A DNA stretch of 64,000 nt from Chitinibacter bivalviorum (GTDB lineage: Bacteria; Pseudomonadota; Gammaproteobacteria; Burkholderiales; Chitinibacteraceae). The DNA lies in assembly GCF_013403565.1 (NCBI RefSeq), contig NZ_CP058627.1, forward strand, positions 1,178,001-1,242,000, given 5' to 3'. Shown here in pieces: positions 1-8,756 of the stretch; the first letter of the stretch is position 1; each line of letters starts with the position of its first letter. The position numbers and the translations under genes were made by a program. The notes under the pieces are model-generated. The model saw only the letters and a program-made list of their open reading frames with translations, searched no databases and was not told the origin of the DNA.

Positions 1-225
1 TTGAAAAAGTCGCGGCAAAGCCAGCAAATTGGCCAGCAAAGCCGCCACCCACAAAACGCCTGGGCCAATTCGCAATAACCAAGCGGGCTCAGGGCCAATC
101 GCCAAGGGAAATAAAGTCGCAACCAGCACAAAAAACATCAGCCCAACCAGCACATCGCCGCGTTGACGCCAAGCTAGCAATAAATCGCGTACGACGATGC
201 TGCCAAAGAAGCGAATCACACTCAC
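1..225 (-). CDS. ccmB: Haem exporter permease CcmB, 3' end cut by window
   Basis: This is the first 75 codons of the membrane subunit of the CcmAB transporter needed for cytochrome c maturation. I translated it from the minus strand: it opens VSVIRFFGSIVVRDL, continues LLAWRQRGDVLVGLMFFVLVATLFPLAIGP and ends in a hydrophobic stretch, all typical of the CcmB N-terminus. The GTG start at 225 overlaps the ccmA stop (ATGTGA arrangement), so the two are translationally coupled; a second GTG two codons in is an alternative start. The rest of the gene lies beyond position 1. Confidence 0.88.
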   Translation of the reverse strand, partial: MSVIRFFGSIVVRDLLLAWRQRGDVLVGLMFFVLVATLFPLAIGPEPAWLLRIGPGVLWVAALLANLLALPRLFQ

Positions 226-842
226 ATCGCCTCCAGCAATAAAATACGTGGTGCGGGTATCAGCTCGGGAATCTCTTGATGCGAGGTTAGCAAAGCAATA
301 CCCCCACCAGACAAATGTTCCGCCAGCCATTGCCCCAGCTCCGCCTGCGCAGCAATATCGAGTGCGACCAAGGGCTCATCCATAATCCACAATGGTCGCG
401 GCAATGCCAAAAATCGTGCCAAAGCGGCGCGGCGTTTTTGGCCTTGCGATAATTGCCGTACAGGCAAATCAATGCACGCGGCCAAACCAACTTTCAACAA
501 GGCTTGCAGCGCCGCATTTTCCGACAAACCCACCCCTTGCAAACGCGCAAGCGTTAGCAAATTTTCCAGCGGGCTTAGGGTGTCTTTCAAAGCATCGCGG
601 TGCCCCAGGTAATGCAGGTTCGCAGCAAAATCATCGCCCCAATCGGACTGACTTTTCCCCTGCCAAGACACCACGCCGCAGTGAGTGTTGGTCAATCCGG
701 CCAAGGCTTTAAGCAGGGTGGTTTTACCTACACCATTTGGCCCCTGCACATGCAAGCACTCGCCCGCATTTAAGGCAAAAGTCAGCTCAGTAAAGAGTTG
801 TCGCCCTCCCCGCTCCGCGGTCAGGCCCTGCACTTGCAGCAT
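222..842 (-). CDS. ccmA: Cytochrome c biogenesis ATP-binding protein CcmA
   Basis: CcmA is the cytoplasmic ATPase of the CcmAB complex, which powers release of holo-CcmE during covalent haem attachment to c-type cytochromes. The 206-residue protein has the usual family length. It shows a Walker A motif GPNGVGKTT at about residues 34-42, the ABC signature LSQGQKRR near 130, and Walker B LWIMDEP near 150 followed by the H-loop SHQE. It is followed directly by ccmB with overlapping stop and start. An AGGA ribosome binding site lies 5 bases before the ATG. No clear promoter was seen in the 213-bp gap before it. Confidence 0.95.
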   Translation of the reverse strand: MLQVQGLTAERGGRQLFTELTFALNAGECLHVQGPNGVGKTTLLKALAGLTNTHCGVVSWQGKSQSDWGDDFAANLHYLGHRDALKDTLSPLENLLTLARLQGVGLSENAALQALLKVGLAACIDLPVRQLSQGQKRRAALARFLALPRPLWIMDEPLVALDIAAQAELGQWLAEHLSGGGIALLTSHQEIPELIPAPRILLLEAM

Positions 843-1055
843 AAAATCCTAGCAATAGATGGTGATTTTGCGGAAATGCAAGTGTACCTTGCTCAGCTTA
901 AATTCAGTTGGGGATTAACGGATACCCCTTCCGAGGTAATCCTATCTACAACAGATGTAAGCATTGATGTTTTTCTCGCATTTCGAAATACGCAAATATA
1001 AAGATCGAACAACCATAATCGCGCCATTGCCAAGCTCCGTGATATTGCTCTTTGC

Positions 1056-2261
1056 CTATCCCTTTTGCCCGTCTATTCGCGCCTGCCAATACATCGGCAT
1101 ATAGACTTTCCCCCAAGAGAGCAACGCCACAATCGCCGACAGCGCCGCAAGCAGATACAAACCACTTTGCCATACAGGAATCATTTCCCCCAATACTCGT
1201 GCCAGCGCCACACCATGCATTGCCCAATAGGCAACCCAAGCCACTCCACCAGCCATCAAAGGACGCCCCGAATGCCCCAGCGTCACCCGAGTCACAAAGC
1301 CCAGTAACATGGTGCAAAAGAAACCCAGCGTGAGTGCATGCAGAGGGGCAAAACCTAGCGAGGGCAGATCAAACATCTGCAACACATCACCAATGGTAAA
1401 CAAAGCCAGCGCAATCCCGGCCCAGAAAAACGCCGCATGCAACATGGCAAGCAACTTCACCTGAAACGATCGCAACAACTGCCAGCGCCAGCTGGTATAC
1501 ATCAAACCTGCAGCCAGCAATGCATCCACAGCAAGGGTATTCACTTGAAAGCCTTTTATTACAATACGTACAAGCAATAAGCCCCCCATGGTATACAGCA
1601 AACCCATCGGCCGCCACGGGCTATATGGTGCAATGGCATTGCCAGAAAAAAACGGAATCATGCGATGGGAAACCACCAAAAACACCGGCAACAGAAAACC
1701 CCAAATACCGATATTAATCGCCCACGCCCAAGCGCCGATTTGTGCGGTAGCGATCCAGTACAATGCGGCGCCCATCCCTACGCTGCCCATGCAAAATGCC
1801 AATCCAACCGCAATAGCATGCTGCTTATCCAATACCTTACTGCGACTAATCGCGAGCCACCACAGACTAATGGCCAGCAACCAAGCTAGAAAATGCAATG
1901 CGATGCCAAAAATCATTAATCCCGAAAACCACCTTCCTGCCAAGCACGCTACACCGCCGCATGCATAGACCAGCAATACCGGAGCGTACTGCTTCAGAGT
2001 TGGACTTTGAACGTTTAACCAGCGCGGACCTGCCGTATAAATAAAGCCCAGCATAAAGAGCGGAAAAAACGCATAAGTCATTACATATCCATGCCAAAAC
2101 ATCGCAGGGATTTCAGCCTGAATATTCAACCAGCCGCGAGCGGCGATTTCGACCCCCCAAAATAAAAAACTAAGCAGCAATAATATTGAACCCGCCAAAA
2201 ATCCCAGCCGGTGCGGGGCAGAAGTGAGAGTGCGTAAATATACGGCGGGCTGTGCTGACAT
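1056..2261 (-). CDS. nnrS: NnrS family haem-copper membrane protein
   Basis: NnrS proteins are polytopic inner-membrane haem- and copper-binding proteins that give tolerance to nitric oxide and are often under NO-responsive control. The 401-residue product has about twelve hydrophobic segments. It carries the family hallmark near residues 57-85 (FWHGYVMTYAFFPLFMLGF followed by a TAGPRW motif), and histidine motifs such as SHRMIPFF and LHALTLGFF. It lies upstream of, and in the same direction as, ccmA. Only a 7-of-10 match to an FNR/NnrR-type box was found upstream, which I do not consider convincing. It matters here because an NO sensor occurs in the same window. Confidence 0.9.
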   Translation of the reverse strand: MSAQPAVYLRTLTSAPHRLGFLAGSILLLLSFLFWGVEIAARGWLNIQAEIPAMFWHGYVMTYAFFPLFMLGFIYTAGPRWLNVQSPTLKQYAPVLLVYACGGVACLAGRWFSGLMIFGIALHFLAWLLAISLWWLAISRSKVLDKQHAIAVGLAFCMGSVGMGAALYWIATAQIGAWAWAINIGIWGFLLPVFLVVSHRMIPFFSGNAIAPYSPWRPMGLLYTMGGLLLVRIVIKGFQVNTLAVDALLAAGLMYTSWRWQLLRSFQVKLLAMLHAAFFWAGIALALFTIGDVLQMFDLPSLGFAPLHALTLGFFCTMLLGFVTRVTLGHSGRPLMAGGVAWVAYWAMHGVALARVLGEMIPVWQSGLYLLAALSAIVALLSWGKVYMPMYWQARIDGQKG

Positions 2262-2555
2262 TTTTAATCCCCAACAGACAATTCATCTACCTATATTATC
2301 CAGCCAAACAGCGCCAAAACTTGTGCAAGATCAGCTAAAAACGAGGCTCAGCCCGACCATTAAGAGGTAGGCCGCAGCATCCGCTCACCGTCGAGTCGTC
2401 TTTTTGCTTGATTCAGCCTCATTTGATTTCGCTACAGCCAAGCCACAGGCTGATTGATATACTTCTTGATTCTCGGCATTTGCCCTTGTAGAAACATTGA
2501 CGATACACCCAGGCAGCATGAACTACTCACCGCCCACTTTTGAAATGGCCACTGC
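2262..2555. other. Spacer between divergent nnrS and gntR
   Basis: This 294-bp region separates the divergent nnrS (minus) and gntR-like (plus) genes, so it must contain both promoters. I could not place a -35/-10 pair with confidence for either gene. No open reading frame looks real, and no strong hairpin or GntR-type palindrome was seen. Confidence 0.5.
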
Positions 2556-3557
2556 ATGAACGAAAAAACTCGCCGCCCGACTATGCAGGATGTAGCCGAT
2601 CTCGTCGGCACGTCCAAAATGACGATTAGTCGTTATTTACGCGCGCCCGAGCTGGTTGCACCCGCAACTGCAATACGCATTGCCAAAGTCATGAGCCAGC
2701 TGGGCTATGTACCAAGCCGAGTACCTGAAATGCTGGCCAATGATCGCAGCCGAGCGATTGGCGTTTTGCTACCATCGATGTCCAATCAGGTGTTCTCTGC
2801 TGTTGCGCAGGGAATTGAAGAGATTACCGTCCCTGCTGGCTACCATGTGCTGTACGGGCATTATGGCTACGACGCCGAACGCGAAGCACAGCAAGTAGCG
2901 CAGTTATTGTCATTTCATATTGATGGCTTGATGCTATCGGAGTCGCAACACACCGAGCGCACGCTAAAAATGCTGGCGGCCGCCGATATTCCCGTCGTAG
3001 AAATGATGGATTTACCTGCCTCGCCCATCGATCAAGCGGTCGGACTCGATCACACGGCTGCGGCGGCAGCGATGGTCAATACCATGATCCAACGTGGCAA
3101 GCGCCACATCGTGTATCTGGCAGCGCGTTTAGATCAACGCACCCAGATGCGTGAGATCGGGTATCGGCAAGCAATGAATGCTGCGGGGCTAGAGTGCAAA
3201 GTCATTCACACCAATGTGTCGTCAACCTTTAGCCTCGGCGGGCAATTGCTTGCGCAAGCTCAGCAACAAATCCCACAACTCGACGGTATTTTCTGCACGA
3301 ACGATGACATTGCGGCTGGCGCTTTATTGGCTGCCCAAGCGCAAGGGCTGCGCGTTCCCGACGACATCAGCATCGCGGGCGTAAATCACCTCGATATTGG
3401 CTTGGCACTGCAGCCACAACTGGCCAGTATTGTGACGCCACGCCATGCCATTGGGCGCTGCGCTGCCGAGCGCTTGATTGCTCGTATCAATGGCGAGCAA
3501 TTTACCAATCCGGTGCAAGATCTGGGTTTTGAGCTCTTTTTGGGTGGCAGCATTTAA
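2556..3557 (+). CDS. gntR: LacI-family gluconate operon repressor (GntR type)
   Basis: This is a 333-residue LacI/GalR-family regulator, the usual length. The N-terminal helix-turn-helix (MQDVADLVGTSKMTISRYL, about residues 10-28) and hinge (PSRVPEMLANDRSRAIGVLLPS) are followed by a periplasmic-binding-protein-like sensor domain. Its closest recognisable type is the gluconate repressor of enterobacteria, and it precedes gluconokinase and a gluconate permease. Expected role: repress gntK-gntP until gluconate is present, by binding the two palindromes at 3739-3768. Confidence 0.88.
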   Translation: MNEKTRRPTMQDVADLVGTSKMTISRYLRAPELVAPATAIRIAKVMSQLGYVPSRVPEMLANDRSRAIGVLLPSMSNQVFSAVAQGIEEITVPAGYHVLYGHYGYDAEREAQQVAQLLSFHIDGLMLSESQHTERTLKMLAAADIPVVEMMDLPASPIDQAVGLDHTAAAAAMVNTMIQRGKRHIVYLAARLDQRTQMREIGYRQAMNAAGLECKVIHTNVSSTFSLGGQLLAQAQQQIPQLDGIFCTNDDIAAGALLAAQAQGLRVPDDISIAGVNHLDIGLALQPQLASIVTPRHAIGRCAAERLIARINGEQFTNPVQDLGFELFLGGSI

Positions 3558-3587
3558 ATACACCTTAATAGCCCCTTATACCCTGCA

Positions 3588-3636
3588 ATGTATATCGCTC
3601 CAATCCATTCAAATAAATATCCTCATTCACATACCC
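3588..3636. repeat. Degenerate copy of the 49-bp GGGTATA/TATACCC element
   Basis: This 49-bp stretch between gntR and the gntK operators starts with ATGTATAT (element consensus GGGTATAK) and ends with CATACCC. It keeps the interior AAnCCAT around positions 15-21. It matches the five clear copies elsewhere in length, in most end bases and in that interior block, so I read it as a diverged member. Confidence 0.5.
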
Positions 3637-3710
3637 TGTAAAACAAAACTCAACCCGCCTTGTAAGTAGTATCCCTATTCTGATTTTAATCAAATATGTA
3701 GCGAAATCGA

Positions 3711-3740
3711 TTGCCACTACAAAGACGATGCAGGCAAAAT
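3711..3740 (+). promoter_or_regulatory. Candidate gntK promoter
   Basis: TTGCCA (3711-3716), an 18-base spacer, then CAAAAT (3735-3740). The -10 is weak, which suits a regulated promoter. The first GntR palindrome begins at its end, so bound repressor would block RNA polymerase. Confidence 0.4.
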
Positions 3741-3768
3741 GTTACCCATAACATGTTACGCATAACAA
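3739..3768. promoter_or_regulatory. Two tandem GntR-type operators
   Basis: ATGTTACCCATAACAT at 3739-3754 is a near-perfect palindrome, and a second, ATGTTACGCATAACAA, occupies 3753-3768, sharing two bases with the first. Both resemble the enterobacterial gluconate repressor site, ATGTTACC followed by a related right arm. They lie 25-54 bases before the gntK start and overlap the putative -10, so repression of gntK-gntP by the adjacent LacI-type protein is the likely function. Confidence 0.75.
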
Positions 3769-3792
3769 TTTGTACATTAACGGAGTCGAACT

Positions 3793-4308
3793 ATGAACAA
3801 AGCAAAGATCTACGTACTGATGGGGGTGTCGGGCTGCGGCAAATCAGCGCTTGCTACCCAGCTCGCTCACGAACTGAACGCCGCACTACTCGATGGTGAT
3901 TTTCTACATCCACGTGCCAATATTGCCAAAATGGCATCCGGCCAGCCGCTCAACGACGACGATCGCGCGCCGTGGCTTGCAGCGCTCAATGATGCTGCCT
4001 TTGCAATGCAACGTACTAATCCTGTTTCGCTAATCGTTTGCTCTGCGCTCAAAAAGGCTTATCGCGATCGCCTGAGAGCAGGCAACCCAAATTTGGAGTT
4101 TTTATTTCTCGATGGTGAGTACGAGCTGATTGCCGAACGCATTCGCCAACGCCAAGGGCACTTTCAAAAAGCAGGCATGTTGGATTCACAATTTGCCACG
4201 CTAGAGCGCCCAGCAGCGGATGAAACCGACGTGCATTACATCGACATCGCGCCAGCACTCGCTGAAGTAGTCGGCAGTGCGAAAGCCATTATTTTGACGC
4301 AGGAGTAA
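3793..4308 (+). CDS. gntK: Gluconokinase
   Basis: Gluconokinase phosphorylates D-gluconate with ATP to 6-phosphogluconate, feeding the Entner-Doudoroff or pentose phosphate route. The 171-residue protein is the normal length of the GntK/IdnK type. A P-loop MGVSGCGKSA lies at residues 10-19, followed by the family motifs DGDFLHPRANIAKMASGQPLNDDDR and CSALKKAYRDRLR. It is preceded by the tandem operators and followed 4 bases later by the permease, with which it forms an operon. Confidence 0.95.
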   Translation: MNKAKIYVLMGVSGCGKSALATQLAHELNAALLDGDFLHPRANIAKMASGQPLNDDDRAPWLAALNDAAFAMQRTNPVSLIVCSALKKAYRDRLRAGNPNLEFLFLDGEYELIAERIRQRQGHFQKAGMLDSQFATLERPAADETDVHYIDIAPALAEVVGSAKAIILTQE

Positions 4309-4312
4309 GGCG

Positions 4313-5650
4313 ATGGAAACGTTCAACCTCATTTTCACGGCAGTTGGCTCGGTCCTGTTGCTCTTATTTCTGGTCATGAAAGCGCGCCTGCACGCCTTCG
4401 TCGCACTGATGCTGGTATCAATTGGCGCAGGGATATTCTCGGGCATGCCGGTCGACAAAATTGCCGACACCATGCAAAAAGGTATGGGGGGCACGCTTGG
4501 GTTTCTGGCCATTGTGGTGGCGCTAGGCGCGATGTTTGGCAAAATCTTGCATGAAACCGGCGCACTGGATCAAATTGCGGTGAAATTGCTTGAGAAATTT
4601 GGCCATAGTCGCGCCAACTACGCATTGGGGATCGCGGGCTTAATCTGTACCTTGCCGCTGTTTTTTGACGTCGCCATTGTCTTACTGATCGGCGTGGTAT
4701 TTGCAGTTGCCCGCCGCACTGGCGGCAATGTAATTAAGCTGGCTATTCCACTATTTGCTGGCGTCGCCGCTTCGGCTGCTTTTTTACTGCCTGGCCCGAC
4801 CGCCATGTTGCTGGCTTCGCAAATGAAAGCGGACTTTGGCTGGATGATTGTGCTGGGCTTGGCTGCGGCGATTCCGGGCATGTTGCTGGCAGGGCCGATT
4901 TACGGCAACTTCATTAGCAAATACGTGACACTATCGCTGCCCGCCGATGTTAGCGAGCCAACGCTGGGCAAAGGCCAGATGCCCTCTTTTGGCTTTAGCA
5001 TCAGCTTGGTATTGTTTCCGCTACTCTTAGTAGGCTTAAAAACCATTGTGGCGCGCTTTGTGAGCCCAGAAAGCAGCATTTATCCTTGGTTACAATTAAT
5101 CGGCCACCCTTTCACGGCAATCTTGCTCGCCTGCTTATTGGCAATCTACGGCCTGGCATTACGTCGCGGCATGAGTAGCGACAAAGTCATGGAAATCTGC
5201 AGCACTGCTTTGCAACCAGCGGGGATTATTTTGCTCGTTACCGGTGCGGGTGGCGTATTTAAGCAAGTATTAGTGGATTCGGGCGTTGGCCCTGCGTTGG
5301 GCAATGCGCTGATCGGTGCAGGTCTGCCGATCGCACTGGCTTGTTTTGTATTGGCTGCAGCGGTGCGGGTGATTCAAGGCTCAGCCACCGTAGCCTGCCT
5401 CACGACCGTTGGCTTGGTATTGCCAGTCATTGAGCTTGCAGGTTATTCAGGGGCGCAATTAGCCGCGCTGTCGATTTGTATCGCTGGCGGCTCTATCGTA
5501 CTGAGCCATGTGAATGATTCGGGCTTTTGGTTATTCGGGAAATTCACTGGTGCCAATGAAGCGCAAACACTCAAAACCTGGAGCGCCATGGAAACCATCC
5601 TCGGCACAACAGGTGCGACAGTGGGAATGATTGCTTTTAGTGTTCTTTAA
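4313..5650 (+). CDS. gntP: Gluconate:H+ symporter, GntP family
   Basis: This 445-residue inner-membrane permease of the GntP family takes up gluconate. About 12-14 hydrophobic segments are visible, along with family motifs such as GGTLGFLAIVVALGAMFGKILHETGA and the C-terminal SHVNDSGFWLFGKF. It is the second gene of the gntK operon and ends just before a strong intrinsic terminator. GntT, GntU and GntP cannot be told apart by eye. Confidence 0.92.
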   Translation: METFNLIFTAVGSVLLLLFLVMKARLHAFVALMLVSIGAGIFSGMPVDKIADTMQKGMGGTLGFLAIVVALGAMFGKILHETGALDQIAVKLLEKFGHSRANYALGIAGLICTLPLFFDVAIVLLIGVVFAVARRTGGNVIKLAIPLFAGVAASAAFLLPGPTAMLLASQMKADFGWMIVLGLAAAIPGMLLAGPIYGNFISKYVTLSLPADVSEPTLGKGQMPSFGFSISLVLFPLLLVGLKTIVARFVSPESSIYPWLQLIGHPFTAILLACLLAIYGLALRRGMSSDKVMEICSTALQPAGIILLVTGAGGVFKQVLVDSGVGPALGNALIGAGLPIALACFVLAAAVRVIQGSATVACLTTVGLVLPVIELAGYSGAQLAALSICIAGGSIVLSHVNDSGFWLFGKFTGANEAQTLKTWSAMETILGTTGATVGMIAFSVL

Positions 5651-5671
5651 TCGATTCATCGTGCTTAAAGC

Positions 5672-5703
5672 AAAAAAGCCGCCAATATTTTGGCGGCTTT
5701 TTC
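5672..5703. terminator. Bidirectional intrinsic terminator after gntP
   Basis: The stem GCCGCCA/TGGCGGC (5678-5684 with 5691-5697) is flanked by A6 on the left and a T-rich tract on the right. It ends the gnt operon and could also act on the minus strand. Confidence 0.9.
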
Positions 5704-5725
5704 ATTTGCGGCAGCAAGAAATAGA

Positions 5726-5759
5726 AAAAGCCGTTAGATTTTTAAGTCTAACGGCTTTT
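5726..5759 (-). terminator. Intrinsic terminator of tRNA-Leu
   Basis: A perfect 13-bp stem (5726-5738 with 5747-5759) with an 8-base loop and a run of T on the minus strand. It starts 6 bases after the CCA end of tRNA-Leu on that strand. Confidence 0.85.
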
Positions 5760-5765
5760 AGCATT

Positions 5766-5849
5766 TGGTGCCCAGGGTCGGACTCGAACCGACACACCTT
5801 GCGGCGGGGGATTTTGAGTCCCCTGCGTCTACCATTTCGCCACCTGGGC
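5766..5849 (-). tRNA. tRNA-Leu (anticodon CAA)
   Basis: A class II tRNA with long variable arm. The acceptor stem GCCCAGG/CCTGGGC, D-arm with GGTAGAC, anticodon stem GGGGA/TCCCC with loop CTCAAAA (anticodon CAA, reading UUG) and T-arm GGTTCGAGTCC are all visible on the minus strand. CCA is encoded (5766-5768). Confidence 0.95.
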
Positions 5850-5871
5850 AGGTAACTGGTTTAGAGGCCGC

Positions 5872-5900
5872 ATTATTCATGAACTTACGCGTCTTGGCAA
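5872..5900 (-). promoter_or_regulatory. Promoter of tRNA-Leu
   Basis: On the minus strand TTGCCA (5900-5895), a 17-base spacer and AATAAT (5877-5872) precede the tRNA by about 22 bases, an ideal sigma-70 layout. Confidence 0.7.
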
Positions 5901-5967
5901 GCCACTACGCGAACAAATCTGATACCACTTTGAATTTCCTAATATTTTTTCAAACCTAATTATCTGA

Positions 5968-7134
5968 CTACGTACTCAGCTTAAATGGTAAATGACTGGC
6001 CATTGCAAGTTGATATTCGTCAGTGGACTGCTCTTCTTGCGCAAAATAACGCGCCACGCTATCGCGCATGCCGTCATGAGCGATCCAATACGCCGACCAG
6101 GTCTCTACAGGCTCAAATCCACGCGCGAGTTTGTGCTCCCCCTGTGCGCCGGGCTCAAATCGTTGCAGCCCGTGCGCTATGCCGTATTCAATCCCCTGGT
6201 AATAACACAACTCGAAATGTAGGCCTGGGCAGTCAATATCAGCCCCCCAATGACGCCCAAATAGGGTTGTATCATTGCGATAACAAATCGCCGAAGCGAC
6301 CAACTCCTCCCCCGCTAGCGCGGCAAAGATCACCATTTGCTCGCCCAATTGTGCAGCGATTTGCTGGAAAAACGCCCGAGAAAAAGCGGGATGGTTGCCG
6401 TAGCGGCGAAAGGTATTGCTATATTGGCGATAAATGGCCGGCCAATATTGAGATTGAACTTCGTGACCATGCCATGTTTCCAGACGCAATTGCGCATCAC
6501 TCACATAGCGCCGTTCACGCTTTAGCTTCTTGCGCTTATCGGCGGTAAAGGTCGCCAGATAATCATCGAAATCACGATACTGCCGATTTAACCAATGAAA
6601 TTGCACCCCTTTACGCAGCAGCAAACCTGCATCCAACAAAACATGTCGCTCGTGCTGCGGCACAAACAGGCATTGCCAAGATGAAACCTCTAGCTCAGTG
6701 GCCAATTCAATACAGGAAGCGATAAGTTGAGAACGTAAGTGGGGACTGGCCGATTGAGATAAAACACAGCGCGACCCTGGCGACGGGGTAAAGGGGACCG
6801 CGGAGACGAGCTTGGGGTAGTAATTGAGCCCTGCGGCTTGCCAGGCTTGCGCCCATTGCCAATCACGAGAAAAATCGCCAAAGGAATGGTGACGTAAATA
6901 CAAAGGCAAAAATGCGGCAATGCTATTTTGCGAATCGCGCAGCGCCAGATGCATGGCTTGCCAACCCAGTCGAGCACTGGCTGCGCCCGTACTTTCTGCC
7001 AAACCCAAAAATGCCCGACTCAAAAAGGGGTCGCCCGCTACAGCCAATTGCGACCAACTGGCTTGATCCATTTCGTCTGCGCTGCGCAGGATGGAAAGCG
7101 AATAATCAGCAAGGGATGACATAAGGCCGCTCAT
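5968..7134 (-). CDS. GNAT-superfamily (FemAB-like, DUF482-type) acyltransferase
   Basis: This 388-residue protein belongs to the large GNAT/FemAB-like group often annotated as peptidoglycan biosynthesis or recognition protein. Supporting motifs are the central LATFTADKRKKLKRERRYV, the ALAGEELVASAICYRNDTTLFGRHWGAD segment, and the C-terminal FELCYYQGIEYGIAHGLQRFEPGAQGEHKLARGFEP that is characteristic of the family. The substrate is unknown. An internal ATG four codons downstream is an alternative start. It stands alone between the tRNA and a small unknown gene. Confidence 0.82.
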   Translation of the reverse strand: MSGLMSSLADYSLSILRSADEMDQASWSQLAVAGDPFLSRAFLGLAESTGAASARLGWQAMHLALRDSQNSIAAFLPLYLRHHSFGDFSRDWQWAQAWQAAGLNYYPKLVSAVPFTPSPGSRCVLSQSASPHLRSQLIASCIELATELEVSSWQCLFVPQHERHVLLDAGLLLRKGVQFHWLNRQYRDFDDYLATFTADKRKKLKRERRYVSDAQLRLETWHGHEVQSQYWPAIYRQYSNTFRRYGNHPAFSRAFFQQIAAQLGEQMVIFAALAGEELVASAICYRNDTTLFGRHWGADIDCPGLHFELCYYQGIEYGIAHGLQRFEPGAQGEHKLARGFEPVETWSAYWIAHDGMRDSVARYFAQEEQSTDEYQLAMASHLPFKLST

Positions 7135-7186
7135 TTTGGATAAGTCGCTACCTTAGCATCGAGGGGCTTTATTTGCTGTTGCGAAT

Positions 7187-7405
7187 TTATTGCCCGCGCA
7201 AGGCTTCGCGCAGCTCATCAATGGTCAGACCACTTTGCGCGATCATGGCCTGCAAATCAGTGGCTAATTCGCGTTTTTTCTTTAAGCGCTGAATTTTATC
7301 GCCTATCGTAGGCGCGGCTTTGGCAACTTCTGGTTTTGTTTGAGCTGCTTCACGCTCTGCAGCGCTAATAAATAGACTTTCAGGATGAGGTAAGGCGGTG
7401 GCCAT
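7187..7405 (-). CDS. Small charged protein of unknown function
   Basis: A 72-residue product if it starts at the ATG at 7405; a TTG 20 codons upstream would give 92 residues but has a less natural N-terminus. The C-terminal half is a predicted charged helix (TIGDKIQRLKKKRELATDLQAMIAQ) followed by SGLTIDELREALRG, which looks like a helical DNA-binding or protein-binding tail. I do not recognise the family. It reads in the same direction as the GNAT gene, 52 bases before it. Confidence 0.55.
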   Translation of the reverse strand: MATALPHPESLFISAAEREAAQTKPEVAKAAPTIGDKIQRLKKKRELATDLQAMIAQSGLTIDELREALRGQ

Positions 7406-7513
7406 AGTAGTTTGATTTGCTCCTGGTTGCGACACATTAAGCTTACAACATAAAGATGGCGGCAAAAGCTTACAAAATCAAGCCCGTTTAGCGGAAAAAT
7501 ACATACCCAATGG

Positions 7514-7562
7514 CAGTATGCAAACAGATGCCTTATGAAAAATTACCTGCAAGCATATACCG
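7514..7562. repeat. Weak candidate copy of the 49-bp element
   Basis: CAGTATG at the left and CATATACCG at the right, 49 bp end to end, in the spacer between two minus-strand genes. The right end is nearly identical to that of the clear copy at 44720-44768; the left end is poor. Listed as possible only. Confidence 0.3.
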
Positions 7563-7587
7563 TCAAGATCAGCTGTAAGTAATGTGA

Positions 7588-7971
7588 CTAATTGCCTGCA
7601 TATGAGCGAATTGCCTGCTGCAATTGGCTACGTTGCCACTTCAGCGTAGTCTGCACTGGCGACTGTAGCCAGCCACTTAGGTTTTCACGCCGATAATTGA
7701 TTTCCTCTGCCCCCAAACCCACCATTTCCAGCACCAAAATGGCCGCATCAAAACACACCATTTCATCAGCTATCGGTGCCCAGGCGAGGTAGTTTTGCCC
7801 ATCACGCTGCCAGACCCAATAAGCGTCCTCACCTTGATCGGCAATGGCGATTGTACCGGCCGGAAAAGTTTGCAAATGCCCTAGTGCCAACTCGGCCACC
7901 GCAAGGTAAAACTGCCACGCCAACTGGCTTGCTTCATCCATATCATCTTGCGGGTCGTATCCTGCGTACAT
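7588..7971 (-). CDS. Conserved-looking hypothetical acidic protein
   Basis: A 127-residue acidic protein rich in Trp and Glu ([21 protein letters not shown] in the middle), with no signal peptide and no membrane segment. It is divergently arranged with def across 81 bases. I do not recognise a family, and the only support is codon-like composition, reading-frame length and orientation. Confidence 0.6.
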   Translation of the reverse strand: MYAGYDPQDDMDEASQLAWQFYLAVAELALGHLQTFPAGTIAIADQGEDAYWVWQRDGQNYLAWAPIADEMVCFDAAILVLEMVGLGAEEINYRRENLSGWLQSPVQTTLKWQRSQLQQAIRSYAGN

Positions 7972-8052
7972 ATCCTAGGCTTCCAATTCGAGGTACTATT
8001 TCCAAGCCGCAATATTAGCGGCTTTCATCGAATCGCGGAGCAAGGATTAGGC

Positions 8053-8583
8053 ATGGCAATTTGTAGCGTCTTAAAAATGGGTGATGAACGACTATTGCGA
8101 CAAGCTCAAAAAGTTACTGAATTTGATCAGCCGCAATTACACCAACTGATCACCGATTTATTTGACACCATGGCCGCAACGGGCGGCGTCGGCATTGCCG
8201 CACCTCAAATTGGCGTCGATCTACAGGTCGTCGTATTCGGCTTTAGCCACAGCGAGCGTTATCCAGATGCCAAAGCGGTACCGCAAACGATATTGATCAA
8301 CCCTGTCATTACCGTGCTGGACGATCAGGAAGAGCTAGGCTGGGAAGGTTGTTTATCAGTGCCAGGGCTACGCGGCGAAGTAGCGCGCGCAGCGAAAATC
8401 CGCTATCAAGGCTTTGATCAATTTGGCCAAGTCATCGATCGAACTGTGGAAGGGTTTCATGCACGCGTGGTGCAACATGAGTGCGATCATTTATGGGGTA
8501 TATTGTATCCGCAACGCATACGTGACATGTCACGTTTTGGCTATACCGAAGTAATGTTTCCTAATTTAGCCTCTGCGGATTAA
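8053..8583 (+). CDS. def: Peptide deformylase
   Basis: Removes the N-formyl group from nascent proteins. The 176-residue product shows the three deformylase motifs: GIAAPQIGV (motif 1), EGCLSVPG (motif 2, metal-binding Cys) and QHECDHLWG (motif 3, two metal-binding His and the catalytic Glu). The reading frame is open upstream, but the ATG at 8053 has an AAGGA site 6 bases ahead and matches the family N-terminus. It is not next to fmt, so it may be a second copy. Confidence 0.93.
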   Translation: MAICSVLKMGDERLLRQAQKVTEFDQPQLHQLITDLFDTMAATGGVGIAAPQIGVDLQVVVFGFSHSERYPDAKAVPQTILINPVITVLDDQEELGWEGCLSVPGLRGEVARAAKIRYQGFDQFGQVIDRTVEGFHARVVQHECDHLWGILYPQRIRDMSRFGYTEVMFPNLASAD

Positions 8584-8603
8584 GCCTCACTCGTTTAGAG
8601 TAA

Positions 8604-8634
8604 TGTTCCCTCGCCTCAATAGCACCAGGGAACA
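8604..8634. terminator. Weak hairpin after def
   Basis: An 8-bp stem TGTTCCCT/AGGGAACA with a 15-base loop and no good T tract, 20 bases after the def stop. Possible terminator or RNA end. The remaining bases to 8756 show nothing else. Confidence 0.4.
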
Positions 8635-8756
8635 ATTCTGCATCACTGATTTGTTGGCCTTGTTTTCACAGATCAATGCACCGTGATTAAACGAGCAAGC
8701 GCCAAGATCATTCAATCCCATCAATCAAACGACGATGTATCGCACTACATAGCTTA

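Noticed and set aside
2262..2345. FNR/NnrR-like box upstream of nnrS
   Set aside because: Best match is 7 of 10 with disrupted symmetry; not above chance.
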